DNA of 47,731 nt from positions 1-47,731 of the forward strand of contig JABDMI010000019.1 of NCBI GenBank assembly GCA_013001575.1, given 5' to 3'. Both the position numbers and the translations under genes were made by a program. Position 1 is the first letter of the stretch, and every line of letters begins with the position of its first letter. This document shows positions 35,923 through 45,737 of the stretch, piece by piece. The stretch comes from Gammaproteobacteria bacterium (GTDB lineage Bacteria > Pseudomonadota > Gammaproteobacteria > Steroidobacterales > JABDMI01). The notes below the pieces were generated by a model. That model worked only from the letters and a program-made list of their open reading frames with translations. It did not search any database and was not told the origin of the DNA.

Positions 35923-38730
35923 TTAAACTAAAGCCTGCATTTTTTCAATTTGCTGCTTAAGTTGAGTGCATTCTTGTTCACTGTCTTTCAATTTATTCCG
36001 CTCCTTGGCTACAACCGCTTCGGGTGCGCTATTAACAAATTTTTCGTTAGCAAGTTTTTTGGTCAGACTTTGTTGATTGTTTTGAGCTTTGACCAGACGT
36101 TTACCCAGGCGTTCAATTTCAGCCTTGGCATCGATAAGACCGGCCAGTGGCACGTATAATTTCATTTGACCTAACAAAGCGGTCGCAGAGGGTGGAACCC
36201 CCGACTCATCAGTCAAAATTTCAATGCTTGCAATTTTAGCGATCTTGCTCAGCAGGGTACGAAATTCTTCAATTCTTTGCATATCGGATTGAGTGGCATT
36301 ACTCACTAATACCGGTAAGGCTCGCGATGGGGCTATGTCATTTTCACCCCGGATCTGACGAATGCCCAATACAAACTCTTTTATCCATTCAATGTGTTTT
36401 TCTGCCTCGTTGTTGACCAGACTTTGCTTAAATTGAGGATACGCCTGGACCATGATCGACGCTTCCGGGCTGTGTTCTGACAAAGCCAAGGGCGCCACGC
36501 TTTGCCAGATCGATTCGGTGATGAACGGAGTGATCGGATGAAGCAGGCGTAATAGAGATTCCAGAACTGTGAGCAGAGTATGTCGTGTACCTTGTTTACG
36601 CGCGGCTGAAATCTCGTCACTGTAGAGTACGGGTTTGGATAGCTCCAGGTACCAGTCACAAAACTCGTTCCAGGTGAAGTCATACAAGTCCATGGCGGCG
36701 AGATCAAAACGGTAATTGGCAAAATGTTTATGCACATTAGCCACGGTGGTGTTGAGACGCGATTGGATCCACTGGTCGGTGATTGAGTATTCCGCGCCTT
36801 GTTCACTGCAATCGTGCTCGGCGGTGTTCATGAGCACATAACGCGAGGCATTCCAGATCTTGTTACAAAAGTTTCGGTAACCTTCTACCCGGGCCAGATC
36901 GAAGTTGATGTCTCGACTGGTTGAGGCCAGGGCTGCAAACGTGAAACGCAGTGCATCGGTGCCATAGGACTGAATTCCGTCAGAGAATTGTTTGCGTGTA
37001 GCTTTTTCAACTTTTTTAGCCATTTTTGGTTGCATCATGCCACTGGTACGTTTTTCTACCAGGGTCTCAAGATCAATTCCGTCGATCAGGTCGATCGGGT
37101 CAAGGACATTGCCTTTGGACTTTGACATTTTCTGTCCATGCTCGTCCTTGATCAGGCCAGTGATGTAAATTTCTTTAAACGGAACCTTGCCGGTGAACTT
37201 GAGGCCCATCATGATCATGCGGGCAACCCAGAAAAAGATAATGTCAAAACCGGTGACCAGAACATTGGTGGGCAAATAGGTGTCCAGCTCCGGGGTTTGT
37301 TTGGGCCAGCCTAAAGTTGCAAAGGGCCACAAGGCCGATGAGAACCAGGTGTCCAGCACGTCTGCATCTCGGCGTAACACTGCATTGCCCAGATCATATT
37401 TTGCTCGCACTTCCGTTTCTGTGCGACCCACGTAAATATTATCCGACTCGTCGTACCAGGCCGGAATCTGATGTCCCCACCACAATTGTCGGGAGATGCA
37501 CCAGTCCTGTATGTTGCGCATCCAGTGGAAATAGGTATTACTCCAGTTCTCCGGTACAAACTTGATCTCACCATCTTCAACGGCCTTGATCGCCGGTTCA
37601 GCCAGCGGGCCAACTTTAACGTACCACTGGTTGGTTAGCATAGGCTCGATCACAACACCACTGCGATCGCCGTAGGGTTGGGCGATGAGTTTGTCTTCTT
37701 TGCCGCGGTATAAACCGAGTTCTTCAATTTCTGCAAGTACCATTTTACGCGCCACGTAACGGTCTTTGCCGTGATAACGATCCGGCACTTGATTCTCGGC
37801 ATTCGAGATCATGCGTGCCTGACCGTCCATGAGTTTAATTAGCGGAATATTATTGCGTTGTGCGACCTCAAAGTCATTTTGGTCATGCGCGCCGGTAATT
37901 TTCACGGCTCCTGAACCAAATTCTGGATCTGGGTATTCATCCGCAATAATCGGGATCAAACGCTCGGCAATTGGTAAGCGCACCATTTTTCCAATGAGGT
38001 TCTTGTAGCGTTCGTCACTTGGATGCACAGCAACTGCACCGTCGCCCAGCATGGTTTCAGGCCGGGTGGTGGCGATCACGATCTCGGAAATCCCGTCGAC
38101 CGGTCCTGCGTCTAAAGGATAGGCGAACTGCCACATCGAGCCTTGCACCTCGCGGGTTTCAACTTCCAGTCCGGAGATGGCGGTTTGCAAGACCGGATCC
38201 CAATTGACCAGACGCTGACCGCGATAGATCAGACCTTCTTCATGCAAACGCACGAACACTTCGGTGACCGCTTCGGATAATTCGGGACTCATGGTGAAGG
38301 CTTCACGTTGCCAGTCGCAGGAGTCACCCAGGCGGCGCATTTGTTGGCTGATCTTGCCGCCCGATTGATCTTTCCATTCCCAGACTTTTTCAACGAATTT
38401 TTCACGTCCGATGTCGTGACGCGAAACTGATTCTTTGGCAAGTAATCTTTCCACCACCATTTGTGTGGCGATCCCGGCGTGATCCGAGCCTGGTTGCCAG
38501 AGTGTATCCGCGCCCAGCATGCGTTGATAGCGAGTCAGGGCGTCCATGATGGTGTGTTGAAAAGCATGCCCCATGTGCAAACTGCCGGTGACGTTGGGCG
38601 GCGGGATCATAATGCAATACGCATTGGTATTGTCATTGGCCACGTGTTTGCCGGCAGCAAAGCGACCATCCTGTTCCCACTTTTGGTAACAGGTTTTTTC
38701 AATACTGTGCGGGTCGTAGGTTTTTTCCAT
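35923..38730 (-). CDS. valS: Valine-tRNA ligase
   Basis: Class I synthetase of 935 aa. HIGH-type motif [26 protein letters not shown] (about 43-68), the CP1 editing domain (about 190-340, with [17 protein letters not shown]), KMSKS loop ([20 protein letters not shown], near 528), anticodon-binding domain, and the C-terminal coiled-coil arm typical of ValS ([20 protein letters not shown] onward). It charges tRNAVal and edits Thr-tRNAVal. A TATAAT promoter element lies 34 bp upstream. Confidence 0.98.
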   Translation of the reverse strand: MEKTYDPHSIEKTCYQKWEQDGRFAAGKHVANDNTNAYCIMIPPPNVTGSLHMGHAFQHTIMDALTRYQRMLGADTLWQPGSDHAGIATQMVVERLLAKESVSRHDIGREKFVEKVWEWKDQSGGKISQQMRRLGDSCDWQREAFTMSPELSEAVTEVFVRLHEEGLIYRGQRLVNWDPVLQTAISGLEVETREVQGSMWQFAYPLDAGPVDGISEIVIATTRPETMLGDGAVAVHPSDERYKNLIGKMVRLPIAERLIPIIADEYPDPEFGSGAVKITGAHDQNDFEVAQRNNIPLIKLMDGQARMISNAENQVPDRYHGKDRYVARKMVLAEIEELGLYRGKEDKLIAQPYGDRSGVVIEPMLTNQWYVKVGPLAEPAIKAVEDGEIKFVPENWSNTYFHWMRNIQDWCISRQLWWGHQIPAWYDESDNIYVGRTETEVRAKYDLGNAVLRRDADVLDTWFSSALWPFATLGWPKQTPELDTYLPTNVLVTGFDIIFFWVARMIMMGLKFTGKVPFKEIYITGLIKDEHGQKMSKSKGNVLDPIDLIDGIDLETLVEKRTSGMMQPKMAKKVEKATRKQFSDGIQSYGTDALRFTFAALASTSRDINFDLARVEGYRNFCNKIWNASRYVLMNTAEHDCSEQGAEYSITDQWIQSRLNTTVANVHKHFANYRFDLAAMDLYDFTWNEFCDWYLELSKPVLYSDEISAARKQGTRHTLLTVLESLLRLLHPITPFITESIWQSVAPLALSEHSPEASIMVQAYPQFKQSLVNNEAEKHIEWIKEFVLGIRQIRGENDIAPSRALPVLVSNATQSDMQRIEEFRTLLSKIAKIASIEILTDESGVPPSATALLGQMKLYVPLAGLIDAKAEIERLGKRLVKAQNNQQSLTKKLANEKFVNSAPEAVVAKERNKLKDSEQECTQLKQQIEKMQALV

Positions 38731-38764
38731 TGTAAGTTTCGATCAGACTTGATTGCAGTCGGGC

Positions 38765-38770
38765 ATTATA
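38765..38770 (-). promoter_or_regulatory. Perfect -10 element for valS
   Basis: On the minus strand GGTATAATGCCCG carries a consensus TATAAT followed by a GC-rich discriminator, 34 bp from the valS ATG. No good -35 is present at 16-18 bp. It resembles the discriminator pattern seen at mrp, purM and prfC. Confidence 0.5.
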
Positions 38771-38822
38771 CCGAGTGCTGCAATAATCAGGGTCACAGAA
38801 TGTCACCTGTTAACTCGATTAT

Positions 38823-39722
38823 TTACAGGTCGATAGCGAGTTCAGCCACCAGACCTCTAATCCATTTATTGGCGGAGTCGTCTTCGGTACTTTTGTGCCA
38901 GTACAAGCGCCACCCCAGCGGTTTTATCTCGTAGGGCAATTCGAGGATCTTGTTGTCTTGCCGTTCTGCCAATGATTCCGGAATGGTCAGGGCCAGATCA
39001 CTGTGTTTGACCACCAGTGGCGCAACCAGATAATGCGATATGCGCAAGGCAATGTTTCGTTTCAGGCCCAATTGTTTTAAAACTGTGTCTTCGTAGGAAA
39101 GTCCGCGACGGCGATTCGATACCACTATGTGGTTCAAGCCCAGATATTCTTTCAGGGAAATACTATTACCATGAATGCTCGAGTGGTTTTTGCTTAACAT
39201 GCAAACAAAGCGACTGCCTTCGTGTGATTGAGAGTTGAGTTGATTGCTGCCAACTGAAATGGTTGCATCCAGGGCCAGATCGAGCATGCCTTTACTCATT
39301 TCACTCTCGATATTGGCGCGCTTGACATGAAAACAGTCGAGTTCGATGCCTGGAGCGCGTTTTTGCAATTCCTGGATCAAACGGGGCAATAATTTTTCTT
39401 CAGTCAGATCGTTCATGCTAATACGAAAAATACGCCGACTGGTACTTGGATCAAATGTCTCTTTGCTGATAAGAGAAGAATTTAAAATTTGCAGAGCTTC
39501 TTGCACACGTTCAATAATACTTTCCGCAAACGGGGTAGGGACCATGCCTTTATGGGTGCGAATGAACAATTTATCATCAAAACTGTTACGCAAACGATTC
39601 AGGGCATTACTTACCGCGGGTTGGGTCACCGACAGGAGCTCGGCAGCGCGAGTTAGATTTCGCTGTTGATAGATGACAACAAAAACTTTGAATAGGTTAA
39701 GATCGGTATTGTGTTGCGACAC
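38823..39722 (-). CDS. LysR-family transcriptional regulator
   Basis: A 299-residue regulator. The winged helix-turn-helix is at the N-terminus (LNLFKVFVVIYQQRNLTRAAELLSVTQPAVSNALNRLRNSF), with the effector-binding domain after about residue 90. The start is GTG at 39722 (MSQHNTDLN). It diverges from the histidine phosphatase gene across 149 bp that contain a palindrome fitting the LysR T-N11-A rule, so it probably regulates the following acyl-CoA dehydrogenase cluster and itself. The effector is unknown; by context an acyl-CoA or hydroxy-acid is possible. Confidence 0.93.
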   Translation of the reverse strand: MSQHNTDLNLFKVFVVIYQQRNLTRAAELLSVTQPAVSNALNRLRNSFDDKLFIRTHKGMVPTPFAESIIERVQEALQILNSSLISKETFDPSTSRRIFRISMNDLTEEKLLPRLIQELQKRAPGIELDCFHVKRANIESEMSKGMLDLALDATISVGSNQLNSQSHEGSRFVCMLSKNHSSIHGNSISLKEYLGLNHIVVSNRRRGLSYEDTVLKQLGLKRNIALRISHYLVAPLVVKHSDLALTIPESLAERQDNKILELPYEIKPLGWRLYWHKSTEDDSANKWIRGLVAELAIDL

Positions 39723-39775
39723 AGTGAGTCTCCTTGGGATTGGCCCTACGCACTATAATTAACCTGAATATTAGC

Positions 39776-39792
39776 AATTTATATAATAAATT
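39776..39792. promoter_or_regulatory. Candidate LysR operator
   Basis: A perfect inverted repeat AATTTAT-ATA-ATAAATT lies between the divergent lysR and histidine phosphatase genes. T39778 and A39790 satisfy the T-N11-A spacing expected of LysR-type sites. The surrounding 60 bp is very AT-rich, so chance palindromes are easier here. Confidence 0.4.
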
Positions 39793-39871
39793 ACAAATAT
39801 AATACTCAAAGACTTACAATTAGCGTTTATTCAGATAATAATCGGGTTTTCTTCCCGTATTCCAAAAAGCT

Positions 39872-40576
39872 ATGGCTGAACTCTATCTAATCCGTCACGC
39901 GCAGGCATCCTTTGGAGCGGCCAACTACGACAAATTATCCGAACTCGGTCATCAGCAATCCCATTGGTTGGGTGAACATCTGGCCCGGCATGCTTTTGAT
40001 TTTGATACGGTGGTACTCGGGGATATGGTCAGACATCGCGAGACCTTGGAGGGATTACACAAGGGCTTGCAGTCGCACCAAAATTTCTCTGTACTCGATG
40101 ACAAGATTCAAAGTGCCACCGTGATGCCACAATTAAACGAATTTGATTTCAAGGCGGTGGCGGAAGGCTTTCTTAAACTCAATCCGGAATTAACCCCGAA
40201 AAAAAGTTCCGACAGGTCCGAGTTCTATCGGGTGTTTCGAATGGCAATTCTGGCCTGGTCGGAAGGCAAACTGGATGAACACGTACCGGAAAAATATTCC
40301 GAGTTTCGCTCACGGGTTCTCGAGTTTGTTGAAATACTGACGCAAAAGCATGTGGGGCAAAAAGTATTGGCGGTGACTTCCGGTGGTGCGATCGGAATGG
40401 CGGTGAGCCACATGCTGGGTGCTTCACAAGACAGTATGATCGAGCTCAACATCCAGATCCGCAATACCTCCATTTCACATTGTTTCTTTAATCACAAACG
40501 CGCCCGATTGCACACGTTCAACCATGTGCCGCATCTGGACAATCCAGAAAAAAAAGAATACATCACATACAGTTAA
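39872..40576 (+). CDS. Histidine phosphatase family protein
   Basis: A 234-residue phosphoglycerate-mutase-like phosphatase. The N-terminal signature LYLIRHAQASFGAANYDKLSELG has the catalytic His of RHG-type enzymes, here RHA; the second Arg is in VLGDMVRHRETLEG, and the second His pocket near VTSGGAIGMAVSHMLG. It is the first gene of the plus-strand cluster controlled by the divergent LysR. In a pathway with a phosphorylated acyl intermediate it could remove or recycle phosphate; that is inference from context. Confidence 0.9.
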   Translation: MAELYLIRHAQASFGAANYDKLSELGHQQSHWLGEHLARHAFDFDTVVLGDMVRHRETLEGLHKGLQSHQNFSVLDDKIQSATVMPQLNEFDFKAVAEGFLKLNPELTPKKSSDRSEFYRVFRMAILAWSEGKLDEHVPEKYSEFRSRVLEFVEILTQKHVGQKVLAVTSGGAIGMAVSHMLGASQDSMIELNIQIRNTSISHCFFNHKRARLHTFNHVPHLDNPEKKEYITYS

Positions 40577-40627
40577 GTTTAACCATCCAGGCATTCACAT
40601 TAAACAATACACAAAAATGGAACTATC

Positions 40628-41836
40628 ATGAATTTCGAATACAGCGATAAAGTCAACGATCTCATAGCCCAAGTACGCGGCTTTATTGATGAAAATCTCA
40701 TACCCAACAACGAACTGTATGCCCAACAGCTGGCCGCTGATAACTGGAGCACACCGGCAATTGTGAATGAAATGAAAGCCAAGGCCAAAGCACAGGGATT
40801 ATGGAATTTTTTCTTGCCCCCGGCCTATGAGGAGTCACCGGGACTGACCAATCTTGAGTACGCCCCATTGGCAGAAGAAATGGGAAAAGTATTATGGGCT
40901 TCCGAGGTTTTCAACTGTGCCGCTCCGGATACCGGCAACATGGAAGTATTAGCCAAGTACGGCAACCCGCAACAAAAGCAACGCTGGCTCGAACCGCTGT
41001 TGAATGGCGAAATACGTTCAGCCTTTGCCATGACGGAACCCAAAGTCGGATCCAGTGATGCCACCAATATCGAAACCTCGATCCTTCGCGATGGCGACGA
41101 CTACGTCATAAACGGTCACAAGTTTTATATTTCAGGCGCTTGTCGTAAACAATGCGAGGTTATGATCGTAATGGGCAAGAGTGACCCGGAAGGCGAGAAT
41201 CGTTATACCCAGCAATCCATGATCCTGATACCGATGAATACTCCGGGAGTCAATGTGATCAGACCCATGACTGTTCTGGGCTTTAATGATGCACCGGAAG
41301 GTCATGCCGAGATCAAATTTGAAAATGTTCGCGTGCCCAAAGAAAACCTGATCATGGGCGAGGGTAAAGGGTTCGAGATCGCCCAGGGGCGTTTGGGACC
41401 CGGACGTATACATCACTGCATGCGTATGATCGGGGTTGCACAAGTGGCCTTGGACATGATGTGTAAGCGCGCCAATGAACGTGTGGTGTTTGGTCGGCCA
41501 CTTATCAAGAATCAGTCGGTACGCGAAGACATCGCTTTATCCGCTTGTGAAATTGAGCAAGCGCGATTAATGACTTTAAAAGCCGCAGACCGCATGGATA
41601 AATTCGGCAACAAGATTGCCAAAGACCTGATCGCAATGATTAAGATCACTGTTCCGAATATGGCCATCCGTGTTCTGGAACGTTCCATGCAAATGCATGG
41701 CGCGGTTGGATTGAGTCAAGACACACCACTGGCACACATGTATGCCTATGCACGTACCTTGCGTCTGGCTGATGGTCCGGACCAAGTGCACATGATGCAA
41801 TTGGGGCGTAATCTGGCCGCTACCTATATGGTTTAA
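40628..41836 (+). CDS. Acyl-CoA dehydrogenase, ACAD10/11-like
   Basis: A 402-residue FAD enzyme. FAD/substrate segments are [55 protein letters not shown] and [34 protein letters not shown]. The last is the ACAD10/11 pattern, where the usual YEGTSE catalytic-Glu segment is replaced by ADGPDxVH (Asp in the base position). Next to it is an APH-fold kinase, the partner fused to the dehydrogenase domain in human ACAD10 and ACAD11. Those enzymes process 4-hydroxyacyl-CoAs by phosphorylation and elimination; the same role is a reasonable inference here. A GGAACTATC leader sits before the ATG. Confidence 0.92.
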   Translation: MNFEYSDKVNDLIAQVRGFIDENLIPNNELYAQQLAADNWSTPAIVNEMKAKAKAQGLWNFFLPPAYEESPGLTNLEYAPLAEEMGKVLWASEVFNCAAPDTGNMEVLAKYGNPQQKQRWLEPLLNGEIRSAFAMTEPKVGSSDATNIETSILRDGDDYVINGHKFYISGACRKQCEVMIVMGKSDPEGENRYTQQSMILIPMNTPGVNVIRPMTVLGFNDAPEGHAEIKFENVRVPKENLIMGEGKGFEIAQGRLGPGRIHHCMRMIGVAQVALDMMCKRANERVVFGRPLIKNQSVREDIALSACEIEQARLMTLKAADRMDKFGNKIAKDLIAMIKITVPNMAIRVLERSMQMHGAVGLSQDTPLAHMYAYARTLRLADGPDQVHMMQLGRNLAATYMV

Positions 41837-41905
41837 TGCCTATTAGCTTGAAACTATTCCATTGATTCTATTTTATTGACCCTCTTTCTTTTGGCGAACA
41901 ATTAA

Positions 41906-42931
41906 ATGTCAGCAGTAGATACTTTGAATGAAACCGAATTGGCCCGTTATCTGGAAACCAGGATTGAGGGCTTCAAAGGTCCGTTATCGGCCACTAAGTT
42001 CAAAGGTGGCCAATCCAACCCAACTTTTCTTCTCAATGCCAAGTCGGGCCAATACGTTTTGCGTCGCCAGCCGCCAGGCAAGTTATTGCCTTCAGCTCAC
42101 GCCGTTGATCGTGAATATCGGGTGCTGGATGCATTAAAAGATACAGACGTTCCGGTTGCAAGGGTTTATCACCTGTGTGAAGACCGCGAGCTTATTGGTT
42201 CTATGTTCTATGTCATGGAATATTGTGACGGCAACATCCATTGGGACGCGGCTCTGGAAAACGTGGATCCGGATACGCGGCGCGAGATGTACCTTGAATT
42301 GAATCGGGTCCTGGCCGCACTGCATAGTGTCGATATCAATAAAGTTGGTCTGGCTGATTACGGCAAGCCCGGCAATTATTTCGCCCGCCAGGTCGGGCGC
42401 TGGTCCAGGCAATACAAGGCCAGCGAGATTCACAAAATTCCGGCTATGGACAAGCTAATGCCCTGGCTGGAAGAAAATATGCCGGAGGATGACGGAAAAG
42501 TTTCGCTGGTGCATGGCGATTATCGTCTCGATAATGTTATGTTCGATCAAAGCAATCAAAAGATCATTGCGGTTTTAGACTGGGAATTATCGACCCTCGG
42601 ACACCCCTATGCCGATCTTGCCTATCAGTGCATGGGATTACGCCTACCGGCCGGTATGGGCAGCATGTCGGGTTTGCAAGGCAGAGACAGAAAAGCGCTT
42701 AATATTCCGAGTGAACAAGAATACGTGGCCATGTATTGTGAGCGTATGGGCCTGGACGAGATTCCAAACTGGCCATTTTATTTAGCCTTTTGCTTTTTCC
42801 GTTTGGCCGCTATTGTGCAAGGGGTCGCTAAACGGGCCGCCGACGGCAATGCCTCGAGCAAACAGGCCGGACAAGTCGGAGCATTTGTCGAGCCACTCGC
42901 ACAAATGGCTTTACAAGTCATTTCTGAATAA
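41906..42931 (+). CDS. APH-fold phosphotransferase, ACAD10/11-associated kinase
   Basis: A 341-residue cytoplasmic kinase. N-lobe GGQSNPTFLLNAKSGQYVLRRQPPGKLLPSAHAVDREYRVL; the catalytic loop VSLVHGDYRLDNVMF (Brenner motif HGDYRLDN); metal site VLDWELSTLGHPYADLAY, characteristic of the subfamily that includes the kinase domain of ACAD10/11 and LvaA of the levulinic-acid pathway. All catalytic residues are present. It follows the acyl-CoA dehydrogenase gene by 69 bp. Likely substrate is a hydroxyacyl-CoA rather than an antibiotic. Confidence 0.92.
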   Translation: MSAVDTLNETELARYLETRIEGFKGPLSATKFKGGQSNPTFLLNAKSGQYVLRRQPPGKLLPSAHAVDREYRVLDALKDTDVPVARVYHLCEDRELIGSMFYVMEYCDGNIHWDAALENVDPDTRREMYLELNRVLAALHSVDINKVGLADYGKPGNYFARQVGRWSRQYKASEIHKIPAMDKLMPWLEENMPEDDGKVSLVHGDYRLDNVMFDQSNQKIIAVLDWELSTLGHPYADLAYQCMGLRLPAGMGSMSGLQGRDRKALNIPSEQEYVAMYCERMGLDEIPNWPFYLAFCFFRLAAIVQGVAKRAADGNASSKQAGQVGAFVEPLAQMALQVISE

Positions 42932-42940
42932 AATGAGCTC

Positions 42941-43417
42941 ATGCTAGAAGGCTTTATCATCGGAAGTATCGCAGGCGTGGCTGCTTTTTTCGCAGCAACA
43001 AAATGGTTCGGGCAAGATAAACAGACCAAGCCACTAGAGCGTTTGCAAGACAGCCTGGATGCAAAGGTTGCCGAAGATTTTTCCGAACTTAAAAAAGACC
43101 ATCTGATAGATCAATTAAAAAACTACGACCTGGACCCGGCTTTTTCCGAGCATTTGGACAAGGTCCACGCATATTTTAGTGAGCGTAAATTCCAACACCC
43201 AAGGGCGTATACCTTTTACTCTTTGCTTTTACCCCGTTTGCTAACCGTCAAGCAGGCAAAAAGTAATTTGCAAGCCATGGGTGAAGATGCGGTCGATACT
43301 GCGGAAATGTATGCGTCATTAAATGACTGGATGGATGAGATTCTGGAGAATAGAATTGATGCCATCGAGTCCGAAGCCGAGATCAATGCCAGAGTGATAA
43401 CCTTGTTAACCAGGTAG
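42941..43417 (+). CDS. Membrane-anchored hypothetical protein
   Basis: A 158-residue protein, function not recognised. A single N-terminal helix (MLEGFIIGSIAGVAAFFAATKWFG) anchors a mostly helical, charged domain (KPLERLQDSLDAKVAEDFSELKKDHLIDQLK...). It contains no Cys, no HxH and no nucleotide-binding motif. It lies 9 bp after the kinase gene and 37 bp before the quinone-oxidoreductase-like gene, so it is probably cotranscribed with the acyl-CoA cluster and may tether an enzyme or report membrane state. That is inference. Confidence 0.72.
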   Translation: MLEGFIIGSIAGVAAFFAATKWFGQDKQTKPLERLQDSLDAKVAEDFSELKKDHLIDQLKNYDLDPAFSEHLDKVHAYFSERKFQHPRAYTFYSLLLPRLLTVKQAKSNLQAMGEDAVDTAEMYASLNDWMDEILENRIDAIESEAEINARVITLLTR

Positions 43418-43454
43418 GCAGTGATTCAGAAATACTCCAATTCAAGAGAAATAT

Positions 43455-44429
43455 ATGAAAGCCATAGTATGTACCAAATTTGCACCCGTTGAAGAATTAC
43501 AATTCCAGGAGCTTCCCGATCCAGTTGCCCAAGCGGGTGAAGTGGTGATCGACTTAAAAGCCTGTGGAGTCAATTTCCCGGACGGTTTGTTAGTACAAGG
43601 TCTTTATCAATCCCAACCGGATTTTCCATTCATTCCGGGGACTGAAGCTGCCGGTGTGGTGTCAGAACTCGGGGAAGGTGTCACAAACCTGAAAATTGGC
43701 AATCGTGTAATTGCTGTCGCACGCTTGGGTATGTTTGCCAGCAAAGCGGTGGTTAATGCACATTTTGCCTTTCCGATCCCGGACCAGATCCCGTTTGAAG
43801 AAGCCGCCGGACTGGTCACGGCACATGCCACGGCACACCATGCTTTAAAGCAGCGTGCCAATCTGCAGCCGGGCGAAACCCTGCTGGTGACTGGAGCAGC
43901 GGGTGGCACCGGTTTAGCCGCGGTGCAAATCGGGAAAGCCATGGGGGCAAAAGTCATAGCGGTGTGCTCAACCCAGGAAAAGATCGATCTTGCTGTGGCT
44001 AATGGTGCCGATGAAAGCATTAACTATGTCGAGAATGACCTGAAATCAGAGATCAAGCGTTTGACCGATGGTCAGGGTGTGGATGTTGCCTATGAAGTGG
44101 TTGGTGGCGACGCCTTTGCTGCGGTCAGTCGTGGCATGGCCTGGAATGGCCGCTTATTGGTGATCGGTTTTGCTTCGGGAACAATTCCCAAGCTTCCGAT
44201 CAACCTTGCTTTGGTAAAGGGGTATGCATTGGTCGGAGTGTTTTGGGGCGCCTGGACCCAACGTGACCCCAAAGGATTTATGCAGAATATGCAGGAACTC
44301 GTAACCTGGTATTTGCAGGGCAAGGTCAAAGTTCACGTGGATGAGATCATTGCTTTGGAAAATACAGCAAACGCCTTGAATAAAGTGCTGAACCGGAAGA
44401 CCAAGGGTAAAGTGATTTTGCGCCCATAA
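43455..44429 (+). CDS. Medium-chain dehydrogenase/reductase, quinone-oxidoreductase-like
   Basis: A 324-residue zinc-free MDR enzyme. N-domain YQSQPDFPFIPGTEAAGVVSELGEGV; the NADP(H) loop TLLVTGAAGGTGLAAVQIGKAMGAKVIAV. No Cys-His zinc site of alcohol dehydrogenases is visible. Reductases of this type use NADPH to reduce quinones, enones or 2-enoyl thioesters. In a cluster with acyl-CoA dehydrogenase, kinase and SDR, an enoyl-CoA reductase role is possible. The ATG has an AAGAGA ribosome binding site. Confidence 0.92.
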   Translation: MKAIVCTKFAPVEELQFQELPDPVAQAGEVVIDLKACGVNFPDGLLVQGLYQSQPDFPFIPGTEAAGVVSELGEGVTNLKIGNRVIAVARLGMFASKAVVNAHFAFPIPDQIPFEEAAGLVTAHATAHHALKQRANLQPGETLLVTGAAGGTGLAAVQIGKAMGAKVIAVCSTQEKIDLAVANGADESINYVENDLKSEIKRLTDGQGVDVAYEVVGGDAFAAVSRGMAWNGRLLVIGFASGTIPKLPINLALVKGYALVGVFWGAWTQRDPKGFMQNMQELVTWYLQGKVKVHVDEIIALENTANALNKVLNRKTKGKVILRP

Positions 44430-44516
44430 CTAAATTATGCATATTAAGAGCTGAATTGATTAATCTGGCTTTTGTATGTGCTTATTCAGATAAAAACTAA
44501 CCGAGAAATTTTAATT

Positions 44517-45281
44517 ATGACTACAAACTTATTTGACCTAACTGGAAAGATCGCACTGGTAACCGGCGCGAGTCGCGGGATTGGTGAATCGGCTGCAAAA
44601 CTACTCGCTGAACAAGGCGCACACGTGATCGTTTCGAGCCGCAAAATTGAAGGCTGTCAGCGTGTGGTGGACGAGATCAAAGCCGCGGGAAATTCTGCCG
44701 AAGCTATCGCCTGTAATATTGGCAGTATGGAAGAGATCTCGAGTATTTTTAGCGAATTAAAATCCCGACATGGCAAGCTGGATATTCTAGTCAACAATGC
44801 CGCAGCGAATCCGTATTATGGGCATATACTCGATACTGACCTCGGCGCTTTTAATAAAACGGTCGATGTGAACATTCGCGGGTATTTTTTCATGAGCATC
44901 GAAGGTGGCAAAATGATGCGTGAGAACGGCGGCGGCTCGATCATCAACACCGCATCGATCAATGGCTTGCAGCCGGGTATCGGGCAAGGCATATATTCGA
45001 TAACCAAAGCAGCGGTGATCAATATGACAAAATCTTTCGCAAAAGAATGTGCCAAATTCAACATTAGAGTGAATGCATTGCTTCCGGGTCTGACCAAAAC
45101 CAAATTCGCCGGGGCATTATTCAATGACGAAAAAGTGTATAAAATGGCAATGGCCATGATTCCAATGCATCGTCATGCCGAACCGGATGAAATGGCCGGT
45201 ACCATCTTGTATCTCGCATCTAATGCAAGTTCGTACACAACAGGCGAGTGTATTGTTGTGGATGGTGGTTTTACAGTATAG
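44517..45281 (+). CDS. Short-chain dehydrogenase/reductase
   Basis: A 254-residue Rossmann enzyme. Cofactor loop ALVTGASRGIGESAAKLLAEQG, NNAAANPYYG, catalytic Ser-Tyr-Lys in IINTASINGLQPGIGQGIYSITKAAV, and C-terminal ASSYTTGECIVVDGGFTV. The ATG at 44517 is used (MTTNLFDLTGK); a TTG 45 bp upstream would add a non-family extension. The SDR is the last metabolic gene of the LysR-associated cluster and may act on a 3-hydroxyacyl-CoA or hydroxy acid. Confidence 0.93.
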   Translation: MTTNLFDLTGKIALVTGASRGIGESAAKLLAEQGAHVIVSSRKIEGCQRVVDEIKAAGNSAEAIACNIGSMEEISSIFSELKSRHGKLDILVNNAAANPYYGHILDTDLGAFNKTVDVNIRGYFFMSIEGGKMMRENGGGSIINTASINGLQPGIGQGIYSITKAAVINMTKSFAKECAKFNIRVNALLPGLTKTKFAGALFNDEKVYKMAMAMIPMHRHAEPDEMAGTILYLASNASSYTTGECIVVDGGFTV

Positions 45282-45301
45282 ATTTAAAAGTGCAATAATT
45301 T

Positions 45302-45709
45302 ATGAATATTTTGTATCCTGTATTTGCAATGGTTCTGCTAACATTTTTCGTATGGTTGCGTATGTACTATGTGCGCTTTTCTGTAATGAGGAAATTTGAT
45401 TTAACCACAGCGGACATGCAACCAACTAATCGTAATTTACCTGCAGCAATTATTTTCTCTGGTGATAATTTTCGTAATCTGTGTGAATTGCCCATATTGT
45501 TTTATACGGTTTCGCTAATAATTCTTGTACTAAAGCTCACAGATAGTGTCTTTCTGGTGTGTGCTTGGGCATTTGTGATCTTTCGAATCCTGCATAGTTG
45601 CATACACACAACTTATAATAAAGTGTCTCATCGATTCTGGATGTATGTGCTTAGTTCAGTGTTTTTGTGGACTATGTGGTTTCGTTTAATGTATAAAATT
45701 ATATTTTAA
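45302..45709 (+). CDS. MAPEG-family membrane protein
   Basis: A 135-residue inner-membrane protein with four helices: NILYPVFAMVLLTFFVWLRMYYVRF; CELPILFYTVSLIILVL, with the conserved FxNLxELPxLFY pattern as FRNLCELPILFY; VFLVCAWAFVIFRILHSCIH; and FWMYVLSSVFLWTMWFRLMY. This is the MAPEG (membrane-associated eicosanoid/glutathione) pattern; bacterial members of this short group have no assigned substrate. It lies 20 bp after the SDR. Composition is AT-rich relative to the metabolic cluster. Confidence 0.88.
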   Translation: MNILYPVFAMVLLTFFVWLRMYYVRFSVMRKFDLTTADMQPTNRNLPAAIIFSGDNFRNLCELPILFYTVSLIILVLKLTDSVFLVCAWAFVIFRILHSCIHTTYNKVSHRFWMYVLSSVFLWTMWFRLMYKIIF

Positions 45710-45737
45710 GCAAGCTACTTGAATAAAGGATGTATAA

